From Onchidella celtica (Eukaryota; Mollusca; Gastropoda; Systellommatophora; Onchidiidae), in NCBI GenBank assembly GCA_963931925.1, contig OZ007583.1, positions 18,832,048 to 18,896,047 on the forward strand: 64,000 nucleotides of DNA. The letters are read 5' to 3'. Below, one piece after another: positions 33,170-49,491 of the stretch (positions within the stretch are counted from its first letter, which is position 1; each line of letters opens with the position of its first letter). The position numbers were made by a program, and so were the translations under genes. The notes beneath the pieces were generated by a model. It did not search any database. It was not told the origin of the DNA and saw nothing but the letters and a program-made list of their open reading frames with translations.

Positions 33170-34350
33170 AGTGTCAAGAAAATCATAATTTTCAATATTA
33201 TTCCTCTTAGTTGTCATCAATCAACAGGCAATATAGATCTAACTTTATACAGAGGATTGCTGCCAGTATTGACATTTACACTAGTTTTTATTAGTCTTTA
33301 GCGCATTCACACAAGTTCTTTACATGTACAATTCTTCTATTATTGATTAACAACAACAAAACACGCCAACAAACAATAGAAAAGAATACGTAACCAGTGA
33401 ATAATACGGAAAACGGATGGCCCTGCTGTTTATTTATAACATGAATTTTTATTTTTAAGCATCCATTACTGTAAAAAAAAAAAAAAAAATAACGCCTCTG
33501 TTATCTAGTTTACAAAGTTATTGCAAGCAATGAAAAAAAAAAAAATCAAGTGTATGGTAAAGAAGAAGATATTACGTAATTAAGTAAATTGTTCTCTCTG
33601 ACACATCACGCAGGATCCGTTTTATTCTTTGCCAGTATGTACGTTTTTAGATAACTTCTACTACCGCCAGGTGGGATGACGATTCATCAGCGAATAGCAC
33701 AGTAGTTAAATTAATTGTACCTCTCAATTCTTTTGTCAGTGACAGTGTCAAGAAAATCACAATTTTCAATATTATTCCTCTTAGTTGTAATCAATCAACA
33801 GCGAATATAGATCTAACTTTATAATTATATACAGGATTGCTGCCATTATTGATATTTATACCTCTCTGTGTTAAACTTTATTGCATTCATTCCATTTCTT
33901 ACATGTACAACTCTTCTATTATTGATTAACAACAACAAAACACACCAACAAACAATAAAAAAGAACATCTAATTAGTGAATATTACGAAAGAACGAATGA
34001 CGCTGTTGTTTATTTATGTCATGAATTTTTATTTTCAAGCATCCATTATAGTAAAAAAAAACAAAAACACACCTCTATTATCTAATTTATCAAGTTATTG
34101 CAAGCAATGAAATTGAAGAAAACATCAAATACATAGTAAACAAGATATTAATTAAGTAAACTGTTCTCTCTGACAGTGACACATCACGTTTTATTCTTTC
34201 CCAGTATGTAGGCCTAGTTATTATTTTTTTTTTTTGAAGACTTTAATTATTGCCAGATGGCATGACGATTCATTTGCAAATAGCACAGAGGTTAAATTAA
34301 TTGTTTTAATTAATGGTTAGATTAATTAAAATTAAACTCAATTCTTTTGT
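33170..34350 (+). repeat. Tandem ~0.6 kb duplication
   Basis: 33170-33743 and 33744-34350 are direct neighbours sharing agtgtcaagaaaatca, ttcaatattattcctc, gaatatagatctaac, tattgattaacaacaac, gttattgcaagcaatgaaa and atagcacag in order, at roughly 85% identity by eye. Non-coding. Confidence 0.8.
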
Positions 34351-37300
34351 CCACCAAAATAATGTTCACATAATAATATTATATTAAGTTAAGTATAATA
34401 CATATAACATACGCGAGTATATTGGTGACAGCACTTTTGTGGTTGTTGTTTGTTTGTATCACAGAATAAGGAACTACAAGAAACGATATAAACCCAATTT
34501 TCATGACTACAGGAAATATGCACGCCGCCATTTTGGATGAGATGCAACTTCATTGATTCATTCAGTGATTCACTGGCGATCGTGTTTGATGTTATTATCT
34601 TGCCCCCCCCCCCCCCCGACATTTGGAAACTAGGATTCACTATTAGGGTGAATGGGAGATACCTTAAATTACATTGTTGTAGATACATTTATTGTGTTTG
34701 CATTGTCAGCACCTGCACTGTAGATCTAGACCCACATGAGGATTAGGTCGAAGAATCGAAATGGTGACATCTGGCTGACACCAACATTTTTACTTTCGGT
34801 ATCGTAGTCCTACTGTCCTAATGCGAAAAAGAATAACCAAGGAAGGGCTAGATAATGTTCAAATTCTTTTACGAAATGTTTCACTGTTTGCAATAATTAT
34901 GTTTATGTTAAACATCGTTGCAAGCGTGCCTAGTTGCCAACAATCGATCTCATCCAAAATGATGTAGGTAGTCAAAGTTGATGACGTATTCCTGCCTTGT
35001 GTCGCTACTGTTAGTATCTCTATTCTGCTGTTTATTATATTAGTTCTTTACCGGTAAGTTTCATTTAGAATGTTTTTCCACACAAATATAATATCTTAAT
35101 TATTTTGGTTCAATTCTCATGGTCAAAGTAAAACATGGCTTTCCTTTGAAATATTTTTAGTTCTGGGCACGTGCTATGAAAACAATCTTAACTGTCTAAG
35201 GTGTTAAAATTTTCTTAGTCTCTCGCACCCCGTTGCCATGGAAACAAGAAAACTTGCATGCATATTGGATTTTCAGGCAATTTCTCTCTCTGTTAATGTC
35301 TAGTTTTTTTATAATTTTTTTAATGTCACCCTCACCTTGTTACCATGGAAACAAGAAAATTGGCAGTCATAGTGGAGTTTAAAGGAACTTTTATCTCTGC
35401 CATAAAAATAACATTTCCTACCCAGTTGCATCCAAATTTGTTAAAGGAATTATTCAAGGTATTTTCATTTATAACAAAAAAAACAAGGAACACAGGTTCT
35501 TTCAGCTTATATTAGAGATCATGTTACAGTATGACCCAATGGAAAAGAGCGGGATGTATTGAAAAAGCTATTTTTAGGGTGAACAAATACATGTATATAA
35601 ATATCCTGGTCTTTAAATTTATGGGAATGCCTGTTTACATGTAAAATTTCACTTATTTACTGGAAAAGAAAAACAAGCACTAAGGGGATTTTTGTGGCAG
35701 AAAACATGAAAGTGAGAAAAAACACCTGAGAAAAGAGAAAATGTTTTGATACCCTTCTGAAAAATGCATTAAAAATTTATTTTTTTAAAATGATAATAGA
35801 TTTTAATGATGCAGTTGGCAGATTTCACGAATGAAGTGGTTAGGTAATCAGAAAGGTCCAAAATCTGAAATAAGTCATTTTGTGGTCAGCATGGATTTTT
35901 TTACCCGCAGATTTCCTTAAACAGAGTCTGTCTAGGATTTCCTAACCATAAGTCATCTGAAATTGGTAAATGAGAGTGTGAAATTGGACAAGTAATAAAA
36001 TGTAACTTATATATTAATTTTTATCACATGATTCATTTCAGTTTCACAATCTGGCGGATTTCATAATTATTTGAATTTGAACTATTTATACAAAAAAACC
36101 TTGAAACAATGTTCTTACCAACTGAAGGGTATGAAACTTAAGTCATTTATAGGAAAAATGGTAATGTGAAAGAATAGAATAATGCAATCAAGGAAAATAC
36201 AGAATCATATTTGCAACAATTTTACATAATGATATCGGAAAGAACTAATGGAATTTGTGAAACGAATAAATGCTAAATGATAATTATAATAAGACAATTT
36301 TAACTATTATAATCGAATTCAGGATGTCTGAATTAGCAGACAAAAAAATGTAAAAAAAATTGTTTGTCATATGGTTGCCATGGAAGCGCCGCCATCTTGG
36401 ATTTGAGTCCCCAAAAAGTACCAAATTCAATATAGATAGGCTTCGCCAAATTTTACTGGATTTGTTTGAAACTTCTCTTATGTCTTATTCAATCCAATTA
36501 AAAACTTTAGACAGTAGGGAATTTTGATATCTCTGACAGATCTTTTGTTATAAATTTTTGAAAATGGTATGTAGCGGAATTCCATTCTTTCTTATTTTCT
36601 GTCACAAAAAAATTCAACCAAAAAAAAAAAAGAAAAGTTAAGCAAATTTCCTTCTGTATGAATTTTTTGATTTGTTCAAACATGTTGTTAGCCAAATTTT
36701 ATATCAATTGGTCAATAAATAAAAAACTAGTTCACAAATCACTGATCAAAAGTGCAATTTCGAAAAAATCGCATTTGAAAGTTTTTTTGAATAAAAATGT
36801 TATTGAAACATCTTACACATGGCTAAAGTCATCATTACTGGTGTGCTGGGCCTCAAGAATGATTTCCAAACTACCAAAGACTCATGACAGATGTGTACGG
36901 AGGAGTAGAGGTTTTGATAGACACAGTAAGATGTTATTTAGCGCTAATTTTGCGGCCCAATGTCATGATTCTTGTGCCTTTTTCTTGACCCCCCACCTCA
37001 CTAAAAGGATATTTCAGGGTTATAAATATTCAAAATTGACATTTGGTTAGTAAAATAGTGTTCCTAAATGGATAAACTAACCGAAAAGTACAAAATCGCT
37101 ATATCGATATTTTGAAGCCTAATTTCGATTTCATGACCCCCCCCCCCCCCCCCTCCTTAAACCACATTATCTGCAAACAGATTTTGAACATTATGTCGTT
37201 TTCTCAGTAGGTTATGGCATTCAGGATTATAAAACAAAGAAACACAAATTCAAACAAAACACCAAATTCCCAATTCCGGTTTTCTCTAAAAATCTATAGA

Positions 37301-37968
37301 TATAAAGATTATGTCAAATAATTTCGCTAAAAGCACAATTTATTATTGTTTGCAAAAGGTGTAAACGCGAACCTTATAATGTAGCTAATACTTAAGATAC
37401 GCCATAAAAGTTGGTGAAGGCAATGCATGACAAGAATAAAAATCACATGCTCAGGTGTCAAACTGAACAGTTTATTTGTACTGAAAACCGTGGTTATTGG
37501 TTTCTTCGAGGGGTGGGGGATTACAATTTATTACGAAAACTACTCTCAATAGTGTTTGCTGTCATCCCCTGTTCAGTTGCTTCGTTGCTAGTATCATGAA
37601 TGAAGAGATGTTAACTTGTAATAAAACGTATACAATAATGGTCTGTTGACTTTGGCTACTCTCATAGAGACACTGCCATCAAAACATTTCCAAAGCCTCT
37701 GACATCGTGTTACAGTAGAAACAGCATATCTCAAAATTCTAAAGACATAATTGTTTCTTATTTTAAGCTCTACACTGATATATGATTTTTTTAAAGTTAT
37801 TAGATCTGTCTCTGAATTATTTTTTTTTAATGAAATCCTTATTCGTCAATCGTTTCATGGTATGGATAACATCTATCTACAAAAATGTTATAACTTGCTC
37901 AAGCTTTCCTTTAATGCATTAATTCTGAAATCACTTGAATCGAAATAAACCCTGCAGCGACTCCTCAT
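34351..37968. other. Intergenic spacer without a supported gene
   Basis: AT-rich. It has C-homopolymers at ~34603-34617 and ~37139-37152 and a near-tandem pair of ~110-bp units around 35213-35420, each with ccatggaaacaagaaaa. Another gttgccatgg occurs at ~36373 next to cgccgccatcttgg. A 130-codon frame at 36658-37050 has no recognisable domain. On the minus strand tttatt (37471-37476) could be the poly(A) signal of the gene starting at 37969, but it is ~490 bases away. Confidence 0.5.
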
Positions 37969-40602
<2,634 letters not shown>

Positions 40603-41319
40603 GGTAGATCCTGGAAACATGTACAGTAGTAATAGTAAGAAATAATTAACTTGCACAGCGCTCAAATCCACACACACACAAACAAAAATTATGTACTTCA
40701 AAGCGCTGAACTAAAATTTATTAGAAACAAGATTAACCTAAGACCAATTCATCAGGCTCCCACTCACACACATTAACACAAACTTGGGTCTACTCTCATC
40801 CTCGAACCACTGAGACCAGAAAAGGACATCATTCAGTTTCAAAGACAACAATTCACTTTTGAGCATACTTTTAAATGTGACGACGTTTTCACTTTCCTGA
40901 TGTCAACGCTGATATTGTTTTGCAACTTAGGCCCATCAATAGAAAAAGCCTCTTCACTAAGCGTCAATCCGATTCTTTGCGAAATAAAATCTCAACAAAA
41001 ATAAAGAAAACGAACAGTTAATTTAACTGGACGTGTTCATTATTGTTTTTGAGACTTTACCCTTCCTTTATTTATACCACTAGAGCTGGGATATGATTCG
41101 TGAAGAAAACGACACAAATCAAAGCCAAAAAAATGAAAAACAAAAAGCCGTCAAAAACTCAAAACGTCGGTGCACCCTCCTCGGTATTTGAAACCCACAT
41201 ACAAAATTTGGTTCATGCAGGTGACCTCTTAAAAAAGCCCTTTGAATTCAAAGCTCGAGAATGTGTGAATTATCTAATACTAGCTAAGGTACCGGGTATT
41301 GCTCGGAATAAACCTATGC

Positions 41320-41408
41320 TCTCTCTATCTCTTTCTCTCTCTTTCTCTCTCTCTCTCTCCCTCTCTCTCTCTCTCTTTCTCTCTCTATCTCTCTCTCTCT
41401 GTCTCTCA
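41320..41408. repeat. (CT)n-rich microsatellite
   Basis: CT dinucleotides with several ttct and atct interruptions, in the left part of copy B. It has no counterpart in copy A around 85-700. Confidence 0.9.
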
Positions 41409-41807
41409 TACTCTACAGTTTTGCTTCAGAGCTCATGCGTGCCAGGACACTACGCACCAAACTGAAGGCTTGATAATTTTATGGTTACTTTTTATGGCAA
41501 CATGTACGTTATGGTAACAGAATGGTGCCAAGTTTGAGAATGAAAATTAGAACTGTTAGCAGCACGATGAAACAATATATTTTCTATAAATTCAACAACA
41601 AAACCAATCAACGAATGCAAACTTCGGTGCACTCTCCACAGTATTTATGATCTCCATGCAAAATTTGGTTACTGTAGGTGACCTGATCAAGAAGCCTTTT
41701 GCGTTCGAAGGTGCAGAATTTGTGAATTATTTGTATAGATTATAATTATGATTCATCATTTCTGTAAATAACTTTTTTGCTCCGCGATAGACCACGATGT
41801 CTGTTGT

Positions 41808-42675
41808 CAGGGCCGGATTAACTCTAACTGATGCCCTAGGCACAGCCCAATCTTGGTGCCTCTCGACCCCTCCATCGACAAGACATGGTCAAAACTGAAA
41901 AGACGCTAAGATTCATTATAAGTGTTCGGTGTGGAATTTTATATTCAAAATTCAGTTTTATACAGTCCCGACATCACAAGCCTATTAAATTTACTATTTT
42001 CTAGCTTTTGTTTTTATTCAGTTTAATATTATATAGCGTAAAGTAGCATAAGCAGATTGTTCACATACCATACACTTGTAACAAGGCCAATAGGAAATAT
42101 GCAAATTATCAATAATTTATTTATTTTTCCAGTGTTACAGTGGAAAAAAAATACAATATAAAAAGAATACGAAAACGATTCTTTCAATAAAAATCGATGT
42201 CGAGGATCAATTTTTGAAAAACAAAAGAAAATCTAAACTAAATGGCCATCATTTAATATCATGATCCATATAATGCAAAAACCTTATGACATAATTAGTT
42301 ATTCTACACAACATAATTTTAACGTAACGCAGTTCTAAACATAAGTGTGACAGGGACAGTGATATCTCGGAAACCGAAGGGCTGATTGGACTGGATATTC
42401 TTTTATTCTTGAAATTAGAAGATTTTGAGACAGCTTGAGAAAGAAAAAATAATTATTATGCCACGATTTGCCGTTTTTGGCTGCTTTTTTATCTGTAGGG
42501 TATATGAGTGTGATATTGGTTTTTAATATGGGGCCCTAGCTTAGCTGAACCGTGGTAAATCCGGTACTGGAGAATTATTGTTTATGGTGCTCCCTATCCC
42601 CTTTCTGTGATGCCCCTGACTACCGCTTGATGCCCTAGGCTGGGCTTGTTTTGATTAATGGTTAATCCAGCCCTG
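41808..42675. mobile_element. Non-autonomous hAT-like element, uninterrupted (copy B)
   Basis: 868 bp from cagggccggattaac to gttaatccagccctg, with a perfect 8-bp target duplication tctgttgt at 41800-41807 and 42676-42683. No transposase frame. It contains the empty target site of LTR-1 at about 42645 (tgggcttgttttg, against tgctt duplicated in copy A). Confidence 0.9.
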
Positions 42676-42683
42676 TCTGTTGT

Positions 42684-44712
42684 TACTGAAATAGCACTTC
42701 CTGTTTTTCATCTAGCAAAAAAAAATGAGTTGACAGCTCACTTTGCAACACTGTTTTGAACTACTTATTAGTTTTAATGTGTCTTGGTATAATGTTAAAC
42801 ATTGTATTATTACAGGGATACGGTGGGTTCACGCCGAACTTAAATAATACACTGGTTGTTTGTTTGTTTCTTCTAAACAATAAATTAATGTTAACTAATT
42901 AGTGGTCTTGTCCACAGCATCCGTTCTGATCCGCTATTTTTGTACGTGTCTTGGTATCATGTTAGAAATTGTGTGTATAACGGGACACAGTGGGTCCATG
43001 TCGATCTTTAAATAATACACTTGTATAATTTTTTTTGGAGGGGGGGTGGGGGGGTTAAACATTAATAAATTAATCTTAACTCGTTAGTGGCATTATCCAC
43101 AGCGTCCTCTCGGATCCGCTATTTTTTACGAAATATGACGGAAGAAAAAGCAAAACACTCTTTACATCTGTATACTTGTCCACAGCACCCGGAACGCCGA
43201 ACGAAGCGTATGCTGAAGACAAGATCTGTTGTATGTATTTCACGCACAAGAAACTACAGCTAAGTATATGAAAAAAGACAATTTGTAGTTAGATTAATTG
43301 GCGCATTAACCTACCTGTTATTCCCCATCCCCTAACCCCTTAAAGAAAAAAAAAAGATTCATTAGACATTGTTTTTTCAAATAACATTAAAATTTGTTAA
43401 CATACTTTGAAGAGTTAATATCTTTTTCACTTTCTTGGTCCTGCACACTGAGCTGGTATGAAATAAAATGGCCAATTTCCTGCCTTGGCAAAACGCAATG
43501 AAGACCTAGACTCTTTGCACACCTGGTGCAAACCCATACAGCATGAACAGGATCCACACACATTCATGGGGTCATGTGACAAGAACGGACTCTGCCATTG
43601 GAGAAAGCTTGAAATGCAGATGCAAAATGTCACGTTGACCTGCACAAATCAGATAAAAAGCCTTTGCTTACTACTTGCAATATCATACAGATTAAATTTT
43701 GTTGACTCTCAGCTTGTCAGATATGAAATAGCTGGTTGCATGGGTGAAGCTATTTTAATCAATCCGAATTGATTTTAATATTAGAATGGGGTTGAAGTTA
43801 ATGGATATGATATCAAATTAGATGTATTTGAGTCTTATTCCGCGTGTGTAGTATCTCCATTTATTTCGGGCAAAATTCAAGAGTATTTACTGCACAAATT
43901 TGTTTAATTCAAAGAGTTTGTAGTGGGCACTAGAGTCAGATCTCTGCTCTCAAAAGAGTGCGAATTTCAGCCATAATTATTGTTTGAGGCAGGCGTCTGT
44001 TGAGACGTAGAGGAAGGAAGGAGGAAGATTAGTACGATTATAGTATATTATATTTTTAAAATCAAGTATGGAATCGAGAAGAGTAACATTGTGTATGGTA
44101 GTGAACTTAGAAGACTTCTTTCATGTCTGTATAAAGGCAAACTAGCTAAGTTCGGATAAATGCAAATTATGATAAATTCAAAAATAAAAGAATATTTGCA
44201 AGGGCTTAACTAGGCATAGGAGGGAGCCCTAGTAGCTCAGTTGGTGTGCTGCTCACTTTGTGACTAAAGATATGGCCATGACAGTTGAAAATGGCAAAGA
44301 GTAAGTATGAAATTGTGAGGGGCGTTCAGTTGAGCAGTTGTCTTCAGTTTTCTGGTGGGCACAGTGTTTAGTGCGAACCCACGGGAAGACAGCTAGCTGG
44401 GTTGCATCAGATGCAGAGAGCTTAAAGTAACTGATTGTAGGCTCTCTGGTTGTATGCAGGCAGAGTGAGGCAGCCTAGCGAGGGGCCTCCCTAACTTTTT
44501 CAATATGGCGGCACCCATGGGATTCAGAATGTAGATTGTCTTCTATTTTGAAATGCATACTGCTGGAGCTGAATTTAAATAATGATATTGGACTGACGGT
44601 TGTATCACTTTGGTGTTTGACAGAGAGTTTACAATAGTTAAAGAATATGTTATGAAATCAGTAATTTTAGAGGGAGTTATCGACAATTAATAGAATCTGT
44701 ATTCAGCCCGTG
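42684..44712. other. Copy B non-coding stretch incl. tRNA-like box
   Basis: Matches 15158-17592 apart from the indels noted. The tRNA A-box tagctcagttgg is at 44233-44244. No gene recognised; the 95-codon frame at 43485-43772 parallels the one in copy A with several amino-acid changes and no domain. Confidence 0.5.
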
Positions 44713-46545
44713 GCAAATGGCTTTATTACTAAACTCATTACTTCATGTATTTTGCTATTGTCATCTTTATTGGGGAAGTGGGGAGGGCTTTGGAAGCAGA
44801 TTTTTGTTTACTCCAGTGGATTTTCTTTGGAAATCTCATGTGGTTGAATTAGTGGTGGAAGGGTCACTTCTCAGCCATTTTTTTTCCAAATTCACCCACC
44901 ACCATTGTCCTGCCACACAAAATAAGGCAAAACAAAGCCAGCCACCTGCACTACTCCCTTTCTAATCGTATAGTAATGAGCATGAACAGCTGCTCGTGTG
45001 TCGTCTCAGCTTGCCCCAAACCGAGAACTTGGTTGATCCTGATGACGGAGACTGCTCTCGTCTTTACTTTAAGGAGGAAAGGCCTGTTCTCGCAAGATTC
45101 TGGCAACTGTTCAAATAAATTGCTAGGACTAGAGCCACTAAGTGGCGGCGTTTGTATTGTACCAAAGCTCCAGCAATGCGTCCGTTGATGCGAGTCTTAA
45201 TTCTGAAGGTTTGAACCAGTCTGTCGGTTTCTCTGTTGGTTCCTGGGTGGTAAAGAACGCACGAGAGATATTGAATACCAAGTTTTTGCAGGCGTCCACT
45301 TTTTGGGTGAAATCTGAGGGTGGCCAACGTTTTATTAGGTTGTGTCAATACGGTGCAAAAATATTCTTTTCTAATTTTAATTTTAGGCGGAGAATTGAAG
45401 TCTTGCTTGTGACATCATCTATATTAATAAAAGTGAAACCTTACGGCATTTGCAGGGCACCTTTCGCTACTCCTCTGTTAATGCTGATTCGGTGGCCCTC
45501 AGATTTTATACAGCGCTTAGTATAGACTGTCGTCGTGTCGCCGGCACATAAAATGAAAAAATAATTAATAACTCCCGGAACGTTTGTATTAGTTTCTAGG
45601 TTGCGACACATTGGCGTTCAATCTATTTTTTCGGCAAATGTACGTAATTGAGATTGGTTCCGGTATCTGTATCATACTCATAAAACAACTTCCGGTTAAG
45701 ACTGGTTTGAATGATGGGACTGAAGATTGGAGTTTAGACTATCAAGTAAGGAACTTTGTGTGTTCTCCATGTGCCTAGACTATGAAAAAGAAAGGGTCTG
45801 GAATTGGGAGATTGACGCTGCAGGGCCAAAAGTACAGGTTTGTGTTTTCAATAATCCTAGGACGTCAACGCGCAAAAGGAGAGCAGTAAAACGTATCTAA
45901 AAACAAACAAACAAGCAAAATAAAATAAAGCTAAAGGAGCGGGCAAAATGAAGCAGGTCCATAATAATCACCCAGAACTGAAATTAATAAATCGATTTAT
46001 CCCGGGCAGGGCCGGGAACTCAGCTAGTTTATTATAAAACCTTTAGATTTTGGAAAAGACCGTCTGCCTTGATAATATATATACTTTTATGAAAAGATTT
46101 TAATTTTTTTCTACATAAATCGACATTCAAAAATAAGTTTCTGCTAAGTCAAGTAAAAATAGCACCTCAGGCAAAGTTTCAACGATTTTCATCCATGCGT
46201 TTTAAAAATCTGGCCGATTTAGCTGGCCACGAATTTTGAGATGCACTTTAATAGGCTTACATGGGTCAGGTAACAGAATCAGTCCATGGGAATAGTGTTA
46301 CTGTTATTACTATTTTTTTTTCTCTTACTCTTGTTTGTTTTTGTCATCTGTATTGAGGAAGTGGGGACAGGCGTGGAAGTTGCTTTTTATTTTCCAGTGG
46401 ATTTTCTTTGGGAATTCAAGTTTTCAGAACTATTGGCTGGAACTGAGTGGAAGCATGACTTCTGCACCATCGTTCTGCCACACAATCAAGGCAAAGACAA
46501 AGCTGGCCACTCCTCCCTTTCCCTTCGTATAGAAATTAACACTGG
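44713..46545. repeat. Copy B pair of ~260-bp paralogous repeats
   Basis: Units at 44713-44978 and 46282-46545, equivalent to 17593-17860 and 19177-19440. The DNA between them is non-coding. Confidence 0.6.
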
Positions 46546-47338
46546 CAGAATTTAGCTTTCAATTCGGCGCACTTTATGAACCATTTGCAAAGAGGAAGTC
46601 CTGACTCTAGTGTGTTCAATAAACTCTTTGGTCTAATTTTAAATGTGAATATTGAAAATAGTAAATGACCTCGTTTTCTAATGCTTAAAAGGTGACTTTT
46701 ATACCATGATAACTTCAGAACCATCGTTAGCAAAATAGAATGTTTTATGACCTCAATGACATGTTGCTTTATGTGCGATTTCTCTTGGAATAATGCAGGT
46801 GAAAACACTACTGAACATTTGCCCATGTCTGTACTTTAGAGAATCCACAAACCACAGCTTGATCAACACAGACCAGAACATCCTTTCCCAAGTCTCACCA
46901 CGACAGTTTTATTACACAAAAATGACAGATAACAATGCGAATATTTCTTGGTCTTACACAGTCACAACTGGCAAACACAATACAGCAAAGGCGTAGAGCT
47001 AACATACCCAAGCCATAAGGACGTGACGAGATAACATAGTTCACAACAAAACAAGGAAAGTTTAGATTAGTGTTCACTGCTCAGTTCAAAGTCACAATAG
47101 GAGGGCACGACAGTACGATAAAATGGCTTGTTGGCATTGTAACATATTTTTTCAGCTCCTTCTTTTTCCTCAGTGAACCAAGACCCCCTGATAATCTCTC
47201 AAAGTGGCCGTGGGTATTATCTGATTCGCCATCTGCTACCTCATTGTTATCATTACGCCAAGTGGCATGTCTTCATACCCGACAGCATGGCAGTCATGTT
47301 AATGGCCTATAACCTACATACGGGGATATTGAAGCATA

Positions 47339-47588
47339 TTCTTCTTCTTCTTCTGCGTTCTTCGTGTCAGACTGTTAATATCAGGAGGCCTGTAGCCTTT
47401 ATGAAGGACGCTGTGCTCCTGAGATCCTCTGCTATCCCATATAGCTTAGTGTGTAGTACCGCACCTCGGGGCCAGCTATCTTCACTATATTGTTTGTGCA
47501 GGTCGCATTGTTGGAGGACGTGTTCTGCATTCTCTGAGGAATTTCTACATGGGGATGTCTCAGTTTCTTTGTTAGCAAATTGAAGCAT
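47339..47588 (-). pseudogene. LINE 3' end, copy B
   Basis: Same minus-strand RT C-terminal tail and (GAA)n end as 20237-20486. The encoded residues are identical, so it was already truncated before the duplication. Confidence 0.7.
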
Positions 47589-49491
47589 CAGACTTCAGAG
47601 ACCGAGAGTGAAAATACAATGTCCACGGCCAAAACAGCTTTTCACACTAACAATATTGTCCATGATAAAAACAACTCGCTCTCTCTCTCTCTCCCTCCCT
47701 CCTCTCTCTCTCTCTTTCTCTGTGTTTGTCGTCGTATACAGTTGATTTCCCCTATTTATATCTTAGATCTTAGTTGTTTGTTGTGTTTTGTTTTTTTTGT
47801 AGTTGTTGCTGTTTGCCGTTTATTGTATGTTTATTTGTCTGTAACCGGCCTAATGGACCACAGACCTCAGATCTGAGGGGACAAGAAACTTAATCTATTG
47901 GAATCTGACACTGTATTGACCACTATAAGTCCGATCACGGTATCTGATTGGGGGTTGTCTGTTTGTTTGTCAAAGCATTCTTGCTCTTTAAAAAACCAGA
48001 CCACCATCAGGCCTGAAACTACTATTATGAAGGAACTTCATTTATAACTCATCCTTTCACAGGCCTAAATTGGGTATACACCCACCCCAAAAAAGCTTTC
48101 AAGATGGGGGTGTGTAAAATGGCAACTGAATCCGGAACAAGACTGCAGTGTTGACACTATCAAAACGAAGGAGCGGCTGCCTGTTTACTTTGTCGGCCTT
48201 AGCAAACATGAAAAAAGAATACCTTGCATTACCACAAAACTAAATATTCTCATGTACAGAAATCACGCTGCGTTTAAATAAAAAAAAAAAGAATAAAAAA
48301 ATATCTTCTTGCATTCTGTCTTTATAAAGAACGACCCTGCATATATTTTTTTATTAGTTCTTCCTAAAAACGCACCCAGGGAACACTTGCTCTGCACAGT
48401 GCTGTGGCTGAAAAGATATTATAAGATACGTTTGTATAAAATGTGTAAAGGCGGTTGCTTCTCCAAATACACAAGTTCTTAAATCCTAACAAAGAATGAC
48501 ATAACTGGCAACCATCAAACTGTCTACACGTCTTATTTGATCATGTTTTTCAGAGACCCGTTGCATAAAAATTAAAATTCATAACAAATTCAGAAATCAT
48601 AAAGGCTTCAATATTTAAATGTTCTCCTTATCTTTCGTTGGCGACCGATTTAATGACATAGAGTTCCGGTGACTTATATTATACATTCACTACCATAAGT
48701 GGTCTATTTCTCCGGTTCACTTTTTGTTTTTTGAATTGAAAATGACTAATGAAAAAGTAAAACACTCTTTGCCTCTGTATCCGTTGCTGTCCACAGCCTC
48801 CGTTTCGCTCCTCAACCCTATAGGGAGTTTTTCATACGTCATTTTCAGTAAAAATAGTGGAGCAGATGCTGTGGTCAAGATCACCAAATTGCTGCGTGTT
48901 CATATTGCCAGGTCCTTCATCCGGCACTTAAAATCTTCTGGCCAATTTTATTTATTTTCAGGGATATCCATAAAGGGGGAGAGGGGAGAGGGAAGGGGTT
49001 CCCGCCAAGCCCCTCCCCTCCTCGGGGTAAGAAAAGCATACACAATGGCAGAAGGGATTTCAGGGAAGAGCAGGTAAACATTACATTTCTTTTTAATCCA
49101 CAGATTACGTACGCTCCTAAGTGGAAGGTGGCCTGGAAATGTTAAGGGCTTACTATGGGCATTCACTGTTCGAATAGTGGTGAGCTCATACAAAGGAAGG
49201 GGGTGAACGGATGAGGAGGATACATGAAATGTTTACATAGGGGGGTGGGTGGGTGGGTAGGTAATAAAGAAAAACTCGGCAATATCGAGCGGGCATACTT
49301 TCTAGATAGCCCTGTGTCTTTTTAACTATAGCCAAGACAGTAGGTATAGACTGAGGTTTGAAGCTTATTCTGGGGAAAGAGATTAAGACGATAGGCTGGC
49401 CGAGTGAGTTGAAATAAAAAAGAATAAATCATATTGTACAGAAAGCTTATGCGATTGAAAAGACAATACCTCTCAAAATAAATATAGAAAA

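Noticed and set aside
36658..37050. 130-codon frame in the spacer
   Set aside because: No recognisable domain, low-complexity AT-rich composition, no splice or promoter context.
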